From positions 2,419,204 through 2,483,203 of the forward strand of contig NZ_JAPNKE010000002.1 of assembly GCF_026626665.1 (NCBI RefSeq): a stretch of 64,000 nt of DNA, written 5' to 3'. Positions 1 through 8,459 of the stretch are shown here, one piece after another. The number at the start of each line of letters is the position of its first letter. Within the stretch, counting starts at the first letter, position 1. The DNA is from Nannocystis pusilla. Its GTDB lineage: Bacteria; Myxococcota_A; Polyangia; Nannocystales; Nannocystaceae. The position numbers were made by a program, and so were the translations under genes. The notes below the pieces were generated by a model. It saw only the letters and a program-made list of their open reading frames with translations, did not search any database and was not told the DNA's origin.

Positions 1-86
1 TGCAGTTCGTCGACGACCTGCCGCGCCTCGATCGCCTCGGCTTCGCGCCGGGCCGCACCGACGACTCGTGGATCCGCGAGCCGTGA
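1..86 (+). CDS. 3' end of an unidentified protein (partial)
   Basis: An open frame enters from the left edge (frame starting at base 3) and stops at a TGA at 84-86, giving a tail that ends in DDSWIREP. The Asp/Arg-rich composition and codon use fit a real high-GC gene end, and a short inverted repeat follows it. There is too little sequence to assign a family. Confidence 0.45.
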   Translation, partial: QFVDDLPRLDRLGFAPGRTDDSWIREP

Positions 87-366
87 GCGGGGAAGCGTGA
101 CGTGAACGCTCGCGTGAGGGGGACGCTCGTGAGCGTCACGCGAGGCCCGTCGCGGGGCGGACGGCGCGTGCGTCAATAATTCGACGCGGCGGCCCTCGCT
201 CGCGGGCGTGGTGCGAGATCGGCGAATGTGGATCGAGCGGATCGCGGCCGGTCGGCGAATTCGCGGCTGAATCGGCTCCCTGCGGCCGCGAATCGCCGAA
301 TTGCCGAATTGTTGAGGCGGGTGCGACACGCTGCTACTAGCGGGTCAACACGAGGAGCGCAAGCAA
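87..366. other. Intergenic region with a weak inverted repeat
   Basis: No gene is evident here. GCGTGAC near 98 and GTCACGC near 136 can pair around a GC-rich loop just after the upstream stop, which may act as a terminator, although there is no T tract. Bases 250-310 carry several copies of a GAATTCG/CGAATTG-like word. Confidence 0.3.
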
Positions 367-522
367 ATGGCGACCTGGATCCTGTTCCTTCACCTCCTGT
401 TCCCGACCGCGCCGGCCGCCGGTGCCGCCGACCACGACGACGAGGCCGGTCTGCGCTACCGCGGGCTCGAGCAGATGTTCGCCCGCTTCGACGCCGAGGC
501 CGAGCAGGGCGACGAAGGCTGA
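367..522 (+). CDS. Small hydrophobic-start protein (51 aa)
   Basis: The ATG at 367 follows a purine-rich GAGGAG motif 12 bases upstream. The product starts MATWILFLHLLF, a short hydrophobic stretch that could be a signal or membrane segment. A charged, coiled-coil-like tail with Glu, Asp and Arg follows and ends QGDEG. No family is recognised. The ribosome site, codon bias and following hairpin repeat support a real gene. It converges on the outer-membrane-type gene to its right. Confidence 0.5.
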   Translation: MATWILFLHLLFPTAPAAGAADHDDEAGLRYRGLEQMFARFDAEAEQGDEG

Positions 523-533
523 TGGCCTTTGCG

Positions 534-573
534 ACATGCTCGTGGGAGCATGTCCGCTGGGGAATGTCCTTTA
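534..573. repeat. 14-bp palindromic hairpin repeat cluster
   Basis: ACATGCTC (534-541) and GAGCATGT (546-553) form a perfect 8-bp stem with a GTGG tetraloop, followed by a partial unit (GAATGTCC). It lies between two convergent genes, and the stop codon of the minus-strand gene falls inside it. The arm reads GCTC/GAGC instead of the usual GTCC/GGAC, a compensatory variant. Confidence 0.75.
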
Positions 574-1368
574 GAACCTGTACAAGACGCCAGCCGAGCC
601 CAGCAGGTGGGTCTGGTGGCGCGGCAGCGGGGCCTGGCGCAGCGCGGCGCTCTCGCCGGCGAACAGCGGGCCGGACGCGCGAGTGCGGGCCAGGTCGGTG
701 ATGACCCCGTAGCCGCGGAGCGAGAAGGTCAGGGCGATGCGGCCGAGCAGCAGCTCGAGGTCGGCGCCGACCCGGACGGTGAACGCGCCGACGATCTGGG
801 CGCCCGCGCGGCCGCCCTCCAGCTCGTAGCGGATCGCGTGCGCGAGGCCGCCGACGCCGGCGTCGAGGGCGAAGTGGCCGATGTCGCCGCGCGCGAGGAA
901 GAGCAGGGCGCCGAACTCGGCCAGCAGCAGGTCCTGCGAGATCAGGTCGTTGTCGCTGCGGTAGCGCACCGAGCCCGAGCGCACCGCCACCTCGAGGGCG
1001 ATCGGCGGGCGGATCCGGACGCGGCCCAGCGCGCCCACTCCGCCCGCCGCGACCGAGTTGCCGAGGTAGCGCGCGTCGAGGTCGACGACCCGCGGACGCA
1101 GGGGCGGGATCTGCAGGCCGACCCCCTCGACGCCGATCGCCCAGCGCCGCACGGGCACCCGCTCGCTGAGGCGCGGGTGAGCCGGTCGCGCCGGGACAGT
1201 CGTGAGGGCGGCGGGGGCCGCGGCGCCGACGACGGGGCCCGGGGCAGGACCGCCGGGGTCGGGCGAGGCGGAGGGTCCGGCCGCGCGGGCCGGGACGGCG
1301 AGGCCGAGGGCGAGGACGGCCGACAGGGCCCACGGTCCGCGGGCGGGGATCTCGCGAGCTCGGACCAT
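571..1368 (-). CDS. Secreted beta-barrel-like outer membrane protein
   Basis: The 265-residue product begins with a signal peptide: a basic start (MVRAREI), a hydrophobic stretch to about residue 28, and an ARAAG-type cleavage site. A Pro/Ala-rich linker follows to about residue 70. The rest is made of alternating polar/hydrophobic strands rich in Gly, Arg and aromatics, and ends in LYRF. A C-terminal aromatic is typical of outer membrane barrel proteins. The barrel assignment is inference from this pattern. No enzyme motif is visible. It is a single gene, divergent from yicC. Confidence 0.6.
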   Translation of the reverse strand: MVRAREIPARGPWALSAVLALGLAVPARAAGPSASPDPGGPAPGPVVGAAAPAALTTVPARPAHPRLSERVPVRRWAIGVEGVGLQIPPLRPRVVDLDARYLGNSVAAGGVGALGRVRIRPPIALEVAVRSGSVRYRSDNDLISQDLLLAEFGALLFLARGDIGHFALDAGVGGLAHAIRYELEGGRAGAQIVGAFTVRVGADLELLLGRIALTFSLRGYGVITDLARTRASGPLFAGESAALRQAPLPRHQTHLLGSAGVLYRF

Positions 1369-1484
1369 GCGCCGGCAGGAGCATAGGCGCTCGGGCGCCC
1401 CCCGCGGTAGCCCCCTGGAGGGCCCTGCAGGCGATCCTCACGGCACCGACGCGTCGGTGCGACGGGCCCGGCTTCCTCCACAAC

Positions 1485-1512
1485 TTGCGGCGGGGGCCGC
1501 GGAGGCGATAGT
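1485..1512 (+). promoter_or_regulatory. Putative promoter of yicC (-35 TTGCGG, -10 GATAGT)
   Basis: TTGCGG at 1485-1490, a 16-base spacer, then GATAGT at 1507-1512. The -10 box is only 8 bases before the GTG start at 1521, so the transcript would be leaderless or nearly so. Confidence 0.45.
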
Positions 1513-1520
1513 GAGCAGAG

Positions 1521-2438
1521 GTGCCGCTTCGCAGCATGACAGGGTTCGGCGCGACGAGCTGCGTCACCGAGATCGCCGGACAACCGATGCGGCTCGGGGT
1601 CGAGCTCCGCTCCGTCAACCAGCGCTTCCTCGAGGTGAAGATCCGCCAGCCGTTCGGCGCGGCGGCCGAACACGCGCTGCGGCGCAAGGTCGAGGCCCGG
1701 CTGCGTCGCGGTCGCGTCGACGTCTACGTCCACCTGCAGGCCGCGCTCGGGGCCGCGGCGCTCGGGCCCGCGGAGCTCGAGCGGGTCGCCGAGGTGCTGG
1801 CGCAGGCGCGGCAGATCGAGGTCCACGCGCAGACCATCGGCTCGGGCGCGCTGGCGCCGTTCACCGCGCTCGATGTCCTGCGCCTGCTCGCGGCCCGCAG
1901 CAGCGGCGCGGGCGAGGCCCCGTCCGCCGCGCCCGCCGAACTCGACGGCCTCGTCGATCTGGCCCTCGATGCGCTGTGCGCCATGCGCGAGCAGGAGGGC
2001 GCGGCCCTTGAGGCGGCGCTGCGCGAGCTCGCCGGGGCGCTGCGAGGCCACACCGAGGCGCTGCAGACCGCCCGCGCCGGCGAGTCGGAGCGGCTGCTGA
2101 CGCGCCTGCGCGAGCGGGTCGCGGCGCTGTGCGAGAAGGCCGGCGTGAGTCCGCCGCCGCCGGAGCGCCTGGCCCAGGAGGTTGCCGCGCTGGTCCAGCG
2201 CGGGGACATTGAAGAGGAGCTCGCGCGCATCGACAGCCACCTCGGTCAGCTGCGCTCGACCCTCGACGCCCCGGCCCAGGGCGGGCAGGGCAAGGTCCTG
2301 GATTTTCTGGCGCAAGAGCTGTTCCGGGAGCTGACCACGATCGGCAGCAAGATCACGAGCCACGCCGGCTCCGCGCTCGTCATCGCCGCCAAGGGGGACG
2401 TGGAGCGCATTCGTGAACAGGTTCAGAATGTCGAGTGA
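1521..2438 (+). CDS. yicC: YicC family endoribonuclease-like protein
   Basis: The 305-residue product starts MPLRSMTGFG, the classic YicC N-terminus, and ends with the conserved C-terminal region (EELARIDSHL, GKVLDFLAQEL, TIGSKI). YicC proteins act on RNA and affect stationary-phase and stress survival in other bacteria. GTG 1521 is preferred because it gives the family N-terminus and sits directly behind a -10 box. Length is slightly above the usual 287-295. The stop overlaps the start of guanylate kinase, so yicC-gmk-rel is likely one operon, resembling the gmk-spoT order of proteobacteria. Confidence 0.93.
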   Translation: MPLRSMTGFGATSCVTEIAGQPMRLGVELRSVNQRFLEVKIRQPFGAAAEHALRRKVEARLRRGRVDVYVHLQAALGAAALGPAELERVAEVLAQARQIEVHAQTIGSGALAPFTALDVLRLLAARSSGAGEAPSAAPAELDGLVDLALDALCAMREQEGAALEAALRELAGALRGHTEALQTARAGESERLLTRLRERVAALCEKAGVSPPPPERLAQEVAALVQRGDIEEELARIDSHLGQLRSTLDAPAQGGQGKVLDFLAQELFRELTTIGSKITSHAGSALVIAAKGDVERIREQVQNVE

Positions 2439-3090
2439 TTACAAAGGTTTGTTGCTCGTTGTTTCAAGTCCTTCTGGAGCCGGCAAGACGACCCTCTGCC
2501 GGCGCCTGCGGGACGAGTTCGCGCAGATCCAGTTCAGCGTCTCGTACACCACGCGGTCGCCGCGCGCCGGCGAGCTGCACGGGCGCGAGTACTTCTTCGT
2601 CGACCGCGACGCCTTCACGGCGATGGCCGCGCGCGACGAGTTCGCCGAGTACGCGCTGGTCCACGGCAACAACTACGGGACGTCGGCCTCGCTGGTGCGC
2701 GAGGCGCTAGCCAGCGGCACTGATCTGCTGTTCGACATCGACTTCCAGGGCGGGCGCCAGCTGCGGCGCTGCTTCCCCGGCGACGTGGTGCTGGTGTTCA
2801 TCCTGCCGCCGTCGCTCGGCGAGCTGCAGCGGCGACTTCAGGGCCGCAACACCGACGCGCCCGAGGTCATCGAGCGCCGCCTGCGGGTCGCCCGCGACGA
2901 GCTCAGCCACTACGGCGAGTACGACTACGTGATCGTCAACGACGACCTCGATCGCGCCTACGCCGCGCTGCGGGCGATCTATATCGCCGAGGGCCACCGC
3001 TGCGCGCGCCAGCGCAGCGCCGCCGAGGCCGTGCTGTCGGGGCAACAGGTGCTGGGCATCGCCCGCGGCGGCGGCAAGGAGGGCGCGTGA
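2428..3090 (+). CDS. gmk: Guanylate kinase
   Basis: It phosphorylates GMP to GDP with ATP in the cytoplasm. A P-loop (SSPSGAGKTT) lies at about residues 13-22, followed by the GMP-binding YTTRSPR and GREYFFV motifs and an FDIDFQGG segment in the Walker B position. About 220 residues is normal length. ATG 2428 (MSSDYKG) is chosen over the upstream GTG at 2413 because it leaves the usual short lead into the P-loop, but either is possible. The start lies inside the end of yicC and the stop overlaps the Rel start by 4 bases, indicating translational coupling. Confidence 0.95.
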   Translation: MSSDYKGLLLVVSSPSGAGKTTLCRRLRDEFAQIQFSVSYTTRSPRAGELHGREYFFVDRDAFTAMAARDEFAEYALVHGNNYGTSASLVREALASGTDLLFDIDFQGGRQLRRCFPGDVVLVFILPPSLGELQRRLQGRNTDAPEVIERRLRVARDELSHYGEYDYVIVNDDLDRAYAALRAIYIAEGHRCARQRSAAEAVLSGQQVLGIARGGGKEGA

Positions 3091-5402
3091 GCGAGACTGC
3101 CTGTGAGCGGCCGTCGGAGCCGAGCGTGACGACCCTGTTGGCCGAGCTGCGCGTCCACGGCGTGACCGACACGAGCGCGGTCGAGAAGGCATTCGCGCTG
3201 GCGGAGAAGTGCCACGCCGGCCAGGTGCGCAAGAGCGGCGAGCCGTACCTGACGCACCCGCTGCGGGTCGCGGAGACGATCGCTCGCCTCGGCCTCGACA
3301 CCAGCAGCGTGGTCGCGGCGCTGCTGCACGACGCGGTCGAGGACAGCGACCTCTCGGTGTTCGATCTGACCGAGCAGTTCGGCGGCGAGATCGCCGGCAT
3401 CGTCGACGGCGTGACCAAGCTCGGCAAGGTGCCGTACCTGTCGCGCCAGGAGCAGCAGGCGGAGAGCTTCCGCAAGATGCTGCTGGCGATGAGCCAGGAC
3501 ATCCGCGTCCTGCTGGTCAAGCTCGCCGACCGGCTCGACAACATGCGGACGCTCGAGCACATGCCGGGCGACAAGCGCCAGCGGATCGCGCGCGAGACCA
3601 TGGAGATCTACGCGCCGCTGGCCAACCGGCTCGGGATCCAGTGGATCCGCACCGAGCTGCAGGACCTGTCCTTCCGCTACCTCGAGCCCGCCATCTACGA
3701 CGGCGTGCAGAGCAAGATCGACGGCCTGTTCGCCGGCGCGCCCGAGTTCGTGGCCCGCGGCCTGGCCGAGTTGCAGGCCGCGTTCCTGCCCCCGGCCGGA
3801 CAGGTCGCGCCGGCGCCGAGCGACCAGCCGGAGGACGAGCGCGTCGAGTGGCCGGAGGGGCTGTTCGGCCGGGCCAGCGTGCGGGCCAGCGTGCGCCGGC
3901 CGTACCAGGTCTACCGCCTGTCCGAAGAGCAAGACGAGGGCGTCGACCAGGTCTCGGACCTCGTCACCTTCCACATCATCACCCGCGACCGCGCCGGCTG
4001 CTACGCCGCGCTCGGGGTGGTCCACGGCCGCTTCACGCCGGTGCCGGGCCGCTTCCGCGACTACATCGCGCTGCCGCGGCAGAACCACTACCAGGCGCTG
4101 CACACCGCGGTGATGGCCCACGGCGTCCGGCTGACGCTGCAGATCCGCAGCGAGAGCATGGACGACGTGGCCGAGAAGGGCATCGTCTCCGAGTGGCGCC
4201 GCGACCGCGCGGGCTCGAAGGGCTGGCAGAACCTGACCTGGCTCAAGAGCCTGATGGACTGGCAGGGCGAGGTGTCCGACCCGCACGAGTTCATCGCCGC
4301 GGTCAAGGCCGACCTGTTCGCCGACGAGGTGTTCGTGTTCACCCCGCAGGGCGACATCCACACCTTCCCGCGCGGCGCCACGCCGATCGACTTCGCGTTC
4401 GCGATCCACACCGACCTCGGCAACCACTGCTCGGCCGCGCGGATCAACGGCCACATGGTGCCGCTCCGCTATCAGCTGCGGCAGGGCGACACGATCGAGA
4501 TCATCACCACGCCGAACCCGGCGGTGCGCAAGGAGTGGCTCAAGATGTGCCAGACCTCGCGCGCGCAGGCGCGGATCAAGCAGTACCTGCGGCAGCAGGA
4601 GCGCGGCCGGCTGCGCGCTCTGGGCCGCAGCCTGCTCGACACGGAGCTGGCCGGGCGCGGGCGCAAGCTGGCCGACTTCGAGGCCCAGGGGCAGATCGCT
4701 AGCCGGATCGCCGACCTCGATCTGCCGAAGGATCTGCGCAGCGAGGACGGCCTGTACGAGGCGCTGGGCGCCGGGCAGGTCACGCCGGCGGTGGTCGCCG
4801 ACGCGCTGGCGCCGGTCGCCGACGAGGACGACAACCTGTTCAAGCGCGTGCTGCGGCGGATGTCCGGCAAAAAGCCGGGGCCCAAGCTGCCGGGCTTCGG
4901 CCGCCTGGCCCCCGGGCAAGGCGCTCCGGGCTCGCCGCTGCTGGTCACGCGCGAGCGCATCGAGGCCGGCACCAGCGGGGCGCCGATGATCCAGCTCGCG
5001 CCGTGCTGCTCGCCGCTGCCGGGCGATCCGCTGATCGGCTACTTCGTCCCGGGCAAGGGCATCGCGGCCCACGTCGAGGGCTGTCCCGAGGCGCTCGGAC
5101 GGATCGCCGAGCGCCGCCTCCACCTCGCGTGGGAGTCGGGCCTGGAGATCGACGGCCCGGTCACCCTGGAGGTCCGCACCACCGACACCGTCGGCTTGCT
5201 CGCCGAGATGAGCCGGGCCTTCTCGCACCACGGGATCAACATCAAGCAGGCCAACTGTCGCGCCTACGACAGCGGTCGGCGCGCCATCAACACCTTCCAG
5301 ACCACCGTCCGCAGCCTCAAGCAGCTGTCGTCGCTGATGGCGACGCTGCGGGACATCACCGGCGTGCTGGCGGTCGAGCGGGTGTTCTCACGCGCCGATT
5401 GA
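3087..5402 (+). CDS. RelA/SpoT family (p)ppGpp enzyme, synthetase domain apparently degenerate
   Basis: The 771-residue product has the full Rel layout. The HD hydrolase domain covers residues 40-190 (H43, HDxxED at 81-86, LADRLDNM at 146-153). Then come the synthetase region 260-375, a TGS domain 433-495, a zinc-finger-like CC/H/C segment (APCCSPLPGD) near 640, and a C-terminal ACT domain. Hydrolase residues look intact. In the synthetase region, the glutamate of the VEVQIRT motif is Thr (LTLQIRS, 349-355), the Arg of the DIYAFRV motif is His (DLVTFHI), and the YSIYxK loop is changed. By family knowledge these residues are needed for synthesis, so I infer a mainly or purely hydrolytic enzyme. 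It is the last gene of the yicC-gmk operon. Confidence 0.9.
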   Translation: MSETACERPSEPSVTTLLAELRVHGVTDTSAVEKAFALAEKCHAGQVRKSGEPYLTHPLRVAETIARLGLDTSSVVAALLHDAVEDSDLSVFDLTEQFGGEIAGIVDGVTKLGKVPYLSRQEQQAESFRKMLLAMSQDIRVLLVKLADRLDNMRTLEHMPGDKRQRIARETMEIYAPLANRLGIQWIRTELQDLSFRYLEPAIYDGVQSKIDGLFAGAPEFVARGLAELQAAFLPPAGQVAPAPSDQPEDERVEWPEGLFGRASVRASVRRPYQVYRLSEEQDEGVDQVSDLVTFHIITRDRAGCYAALGVVHGRFTPVPGRFRDYIALPRQNHYQALHTAVMAHGVRLTLQIRSESMDDVAEKGIVSEWRRDRAGSKGWQNLTWLKSLMDWQGEVSDPHEFIAAVKADLFADEVFVFTPQGDIHTFPRGATPIDFAFAIHTDLGNHCSAARINGHMVPLRYQLRQGDTIEIITTPNPAVRKEWLKMCQTSRAQARIKQYLRQQERGRLRALGRSLLDTELAGRGRKLADFEAQGQIASRIADLDLPKDLRSEDGLYEALGAGQVTPAVVADALAPVADEDDNLFKRVLRRMSGKKPGPKLPGFGRLAPGQGAPGSPLLVTRERIEAGTSGAPMIQLAPCCSPLPGDPLIGYFVPGKGIAAHVEGCPEALGRIAERRLHLAWESGLEIDGPVTLEVRTTDTVGLLAEMSRAFSHHGINIKQANCRAYDSGRRAINTFQTTVRSLKQLSSLMATLRDITGVLAVERVFSRAD

Positions 5403-5455
5403 CCCAAAGCACCGGGTGGGCAGGGGGCCGGCGGGCGCAGGCCCCGTCCGCGCGG

Positions 5456-5484
5456 TTGACAAGCCCGATAAGCCCGGTTATCCC
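5456..5484 (+). promoter_or_regulatory. Strong sigma-70-type promoter
   Basis: A perfect TTGACA at 5456-5461, a 17-base spacer and TATCCC at 5479-5484. It sits 30 bases before the small basic protein gene and is the best -35/-10 match in the window. Confidence 0.75.
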
Positions 5485-5513
5485 TCCGCCCTCCCGCAAA
5501 CAGGACCTCCGCG

Positions 5514-5690
5514 ATGGCTTCCTTCACTGCAGTCACCAAGCGCAAGCGCGCTCGTCGTAACAAGAACGCTGGCCATGCCCGCAAGATGAAGCTGGGCAAG
5601 CACAGCACGCTGTCCGCCACGGAGCTGTTCGCGGCTCTCGGCGAGCCCGGCAAGGCGGCGCCCAAGAGCGCCGCGCCGGCGAAGGGTTGA
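5514..5690 (+). CDS. Small basic protein (58 aa)
   Basis: ATG 5514 follows AGGACCTCC and a strong promoter. The N-terminal two thirds is highly basic (KRKRARRNKN, then HARKMKLGK). An STLSATELF segment and a Lys/Ala/Pro tail ending PAKG follow. The composition resembles nucleic-acid- or ribosome-binding small proteins. I recall similar short basic proteins in delta-proteobacterial genomes, but no function is known to me. A dedicated promoter implies high expression. RNA or DNA binding is inference. Confidence 0.75.
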   Translation: MASFTAVTKRKRARRNKNAGHARKMKLGKHSTLSATELFAALGEPGKAAPKSAAPAKG

Positions 5691-6014
5691 GCTCGCCGCT
5701 CGCCCTGCAGAACCCAGGCGCCCGCCTGCGCGCGCGAGATCGCCGCGGCGACGCCGCCGGTGCGTTTCCACGGCCGTTCACGGCTCTTCGCGTCCGTCGC
5801 CCGATCTCCCCGAGCGGGCCGATCGGGTGCGGAACCGCGAACGAGACGCGTTTCGTGGGGATGCACGGGCGGGGTCGCACGGCCTCGTGGTTTTCGTCGC
5901 GAGTGAACCATGCGAAGGTCGCCGTGGCGCCGGGCGCCGGGCCCGCTGTGCGCTTGATCAACTACCTAGCAGCGCATAGTCTCGGAGCGCGACTTCCCTC
6001 CTGCTGGAGAACCC
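5691..6014 (+). other. Intergenic leader region with a weak promoter for the pseudokinase
   Basis: There is no credible gene here. A possible promoter is TTGATC (5954-5959), a 17-base spacer and TAGTCT (5977-5982). A TGGAGA ribosome site at 6005-6010 precedes the ATG at 6015. The rest is GC-rich with no clear structure. Confidence 0.35.
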
Positions 6015-8147
6015 ATGACGACAGCGACGACCGGCGCGCCAACTCTCTCACCGGGAACAGTGATCGACGGGACGTACACCCTCGGCGCGGTGGTGCGAGA
6101 GCGCGGCGGCAGCGTGACCTACGAGGCCACGGACCTCAGCGGTGGTCAGGTGGAGGTCAGCGTGTACGCGGCCGGCTGCTTCGTCTCGCCGGTGGCGCTC
6201 GAGCGGAGCCTCCGCGAGCTGCGCCAGCTCGAGAAGGTCCAGTCGCCCCTCATCGTGCGGGTGATCGACACCGGCAAGATGTCGCAGGGCGGCATCTACG
6301 AGGTCCACGAGCGCCTCACCGGCGTGCCGCTGTCCAGCGCGGGCAGCCTGCCGCCGGCCGAGGTCGCGCAGGTCGTCCACGACGTCGCCGCCGCGCTGGC
6401 GGCCGCGCAGAAGGTCGGGGTGGTCCACCGCAACCTCGGGGCCGACTCGATCCTGCGCGAGGGCAGCGACATTCGCCTGTTCAACTTCGCCGTCGGCGAT
6501 CCGCAAGGCGGCGTCAGCTTCGGCGCCATCGATTGCATCGCGCCCGAGCAGGTCGAGGGCAAGAACATCGACGAACGCACGCTGGTGTACAACCTCGCGG
6601 CGCTGACGTACCGCCTGCTCGCGGGCCAGTCGCTGTTCACGACGGAGGACACCGGCACCGCGCTGCTGCAGCACGCTGCCAGTCTCCCGCCCGAGAGCTC
6701 GATGCCGGCGCCGCTGTTCGCGGGCCTGGCGAAGGATCCCAAGGCGCGGCCGGCGTTGTCCAAGTTCCTCGGCGATCTCGGCGACATCGTCCGCGACTTC
6801 CCGCGCGACCCTCGCGAGCAGGACGACCCTATGAACGACCCCGACGCGCTCAATCCGGATCGCGCGGCCCCCAGCGGGGCTGCCACGCCCACCCCTGAAC
6901 CCGCCGCGGCCCCGTCGGCCGCGCCGCCGCCAGCCGCCAAGCCGGTGCTCGGCGCGCCGCCCTCGGTCGGGCCCAAGATCGGCGCGCCGCCGCTGCTCGG
7001 GCCGCCGACGATCGGCAAGCCGCCGGGCGTCGCGCCGCCCAGCGTGGCCGCGCCGACGTTCGCGCCGCCGAGCGTGACGCCGCCGACCCTGTCGGCGCCC
7101 AACCTGTCGGCGCCGCCCGCCGCGGCCCCCAGCGCCGCCGCGGGGACGCAGAGCGCCAAGCCCCGCACGCGCGGCTGGACCATGTTCATGGAGGCCACCG
7201 ACGGCGAGTCCGGCGGCGCCCCGGCGCCCGGCGTGCCGGTCGGCGGGCCGTTGCCGGTGGCGACGCCCGTGGCTGCGCCGGCTCCCGTGGCTGCGCCCGC
7301 GCCCGCGCCCGTCCAGGCGGCCCCGGCTGCGCCCGCGGGTGCGAGCGGCGAGGTCAAGCCGAGCACGCGCGGCTGGACGATGCTGATGGACGAGCCCGAG
7401 GCCGACCCGGCCACGCTCGCGGTCACCACGCCCGCGGCTGCCAGCGCCCCGGCGCCCGCCAGCCCGACGGTGCGCGGCTGGACGATGCTCGAGGAGCTCA
7501 ACGACTCGCTGCCGGGCGTGCCCCCGCCGGCCGCTGCGCCTGCGGCCGCGCCCACGCCCGACAAGGCCGATCCGGCCCCCGCGGCTGCGGCTGCGGCCGG
7601 CGGCGCGCCGAGCTCGCGCGGCTGGACCATGTTCATGGAGGCCGAGCTGCAGGGCAAGGAGGAGCCGAAGGCCGAGCCTCCGGCGGCCGATCCCGAGTTC
7701 TACGACGGCCAGGTCACCACCGACTCGGGCACCGTCGTCGCCTTCGCCCCGAGCGCAGGGGCCCCGCAGGCCCGCCCGCGCGCCAGCGAGGCGCCGGCAG
7801 ACCTGGCCCCAGGGACAGAGGAGATGACCTCGTTCGGCTCGCGCTTCCGCGGCGCCGAGGCCGAGGCGCCGGCGCCCGCCGAGGCGGCCCCGCAGCCGCC
7901 GCCCGACCTGCCGAGCTTCGCCGGCAACTCGAGCTTCGACTTCGGCGGCCTCACGCCTCCGGCCAAGCCGCAGCCCGAGCCGGCCAAGCCGACGGTGTCG
8001 GCCGCGCAGCCTTCCACCCCGCCCGAGTCGGTGTTCGCCACCGCCGAGGCGGCCGAAGGCGCGGGCGGCGGCTCGAAGGTGCTGATCATCGTCATCGTGG
8101 TGCTGGTGATCGCCGCGGTCGCCGTGATGGCGCTGACGAGCTCCTGA
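6015..8147 (+). CDS. Membrane-anchored pseudokinase with repeated RGWTM motifs
   Basis: The 710-residue product has an N-terminal domain (about residues 15-270) with a Ser/Thr kinase fold pattern but no catalytic residues. The HRD aspartate is Asn (HRNLGADSIL, 138-147), the DFG position reads FNF (156-158) and no VAIK lysine is visible (VSVYA). A long Pro/Ala-rich region follows. It contains four short repeats, RGWTMFMEA, RGWTMLMDE, RGWTMLEEL and RGWTMFMEA, near residues 386, 451, 486 and 534. The C-terminus is one hydrophobic helix (VLIIVIVVLVIAAVAVMAL) with three residues after it, like a tail-anchored protein. I infer a scaffold or signalling adaptor whose repeats bind a partner. The absence of catalysis is inference from missing residues. 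Confidence 0.8.
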   Translation: MTTATTGAPTLSPGTVIDGTYTLGAVVRERGGSVTYEATDLSGGQVEVSVYAAGCFVSPVALERSLRELRQLEKVQSPLIVRVIDTGKMSQGGIYEVHERLTGVPLSSAGSLPPAEVAQVVHDVAAALAAAQKVGVVHRNLGADSILREGSDIRLFNFAVGDPQGGVSFGAIDCIAPEQVEGKNIDERTLVYNLAALTYRLLAGQSLFTTEDTGTALLQHAASLPPESSMPAPLFAGLAKDPKARPALSKFLGDLGDIVRDFPRDPREQDDPMNDPDALNPDRAAPSGAATPTPEPAAAPSAAPPPAAKPVLGAPPSVGPKIGAPPLLGPPTIGKPPGVAPPSVAAPTFAPPSVTPPTLSAPNLSAPPAAAPSAAAGTQSAKPRTRGWTMFMEATDGESGGAPAPGVPVGGPLPVATPVAAPAPVAAPAPAPVQAAPAAPAGASGEVKPSTRGWTMLMDEPEADPATLAVTTPAAASAPAPASPTVRGWTMLEELNDSLPGVPPPAAAPAAAPTPDKADPAPAAAAAAGGAPSSRGWTMFMEAELQGKEEPKAEPPAADPEFYDGQVTTDSGTVVAFAPSAGAPQARPRASEAPADLAPGTEEMTSFGSRFRGAEAEAPAPAEAAPQPPPDLPSFAGNSSFDFGGLTPPAKPQPEPAKPTVSAAQPSTPPESVFATAEAAEGAGGGSKVLIIVIVVLVIAAVAVMALTSS

Positions 8148-8358
8148 GGCCCGCACGAGGCCAGGGCAGGGGCGTCCGGCAGGCCGTGCCGGGCGCCTCT
8201 TCGCGTTCGCGGCGGCGCGAATTCGCCGTGCCGTTCGACGCTCGCGTTCGTGGCGGGGCGGGTCGCTCTGCCCGCGCTCAATTTTCGGACCGTGTCAGCT
8301 GCGCATGCCGGCCCCGAGACCCGAGCGCGCCGGTCGATCCGCAGCTCGCCGCGAGCGC

Positions 8359-8388
8359 GAAGGGCCTGTCCTCACGGACAGGCCCTTC
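8359..8388. terminator. Bidirectional hairpin terminator between convergent genes
   Basis: GAAGGGCCTGTCC (8359-8371) pairs perfectly with GGACAGGCCCTTC (8376-8388) around a TCAC loop, giving a 13-bp stem. The T tract is poor. The apical part, CTGTCC-N4-GGACAG, is the same core as the dispersed 14-bp repeats. Confidence 0.65.
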
Positions 8389-8404
8389 ATCCCAGGTCCG
8401 TTCC

Positions 8405-8446
8405 GACATGTCCCCGTGGACATGTCCCCACGGACATGCTCATTCG
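8405..8446. repeat. Three tandem 14-bp palindromic units
   Basis: Units GACATGTCCCCGTG (8405), GACATGTCCCCACG (8419) and GACATGCTCATTCG (8433) are exactly in register. Adjacent units pair as CATGTCC-N4-GGACATG stems with CCGT or CCAC-type loops. Confidence 0.85.
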
Positions 8447-8459
8447 GCCAGGCGCGTGC

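Larger units (their letters stand above)
8148..8459. other. Convergent intergenic region with terminator and 14-bp array
   Basis: The spacer between two convergent genes holds no gene. Its first 200 bases are featureless. It then carries a 13-bp hairpin (8359-8388) and three consecutive 14-bp units (8405-8446). Confidence 0.6.

Noticed and set aside
228..3192. Long antisense Arg/Ala/Pro-rich frames (for example 942-2363 and 2979-5231 minus)
   Set aside because: High GC content leaves long open frames on the opposite strand of real genes. Their products are low-complexity Arg/Ala/Pro or Leu/Asp/Arg-rich without motifs.
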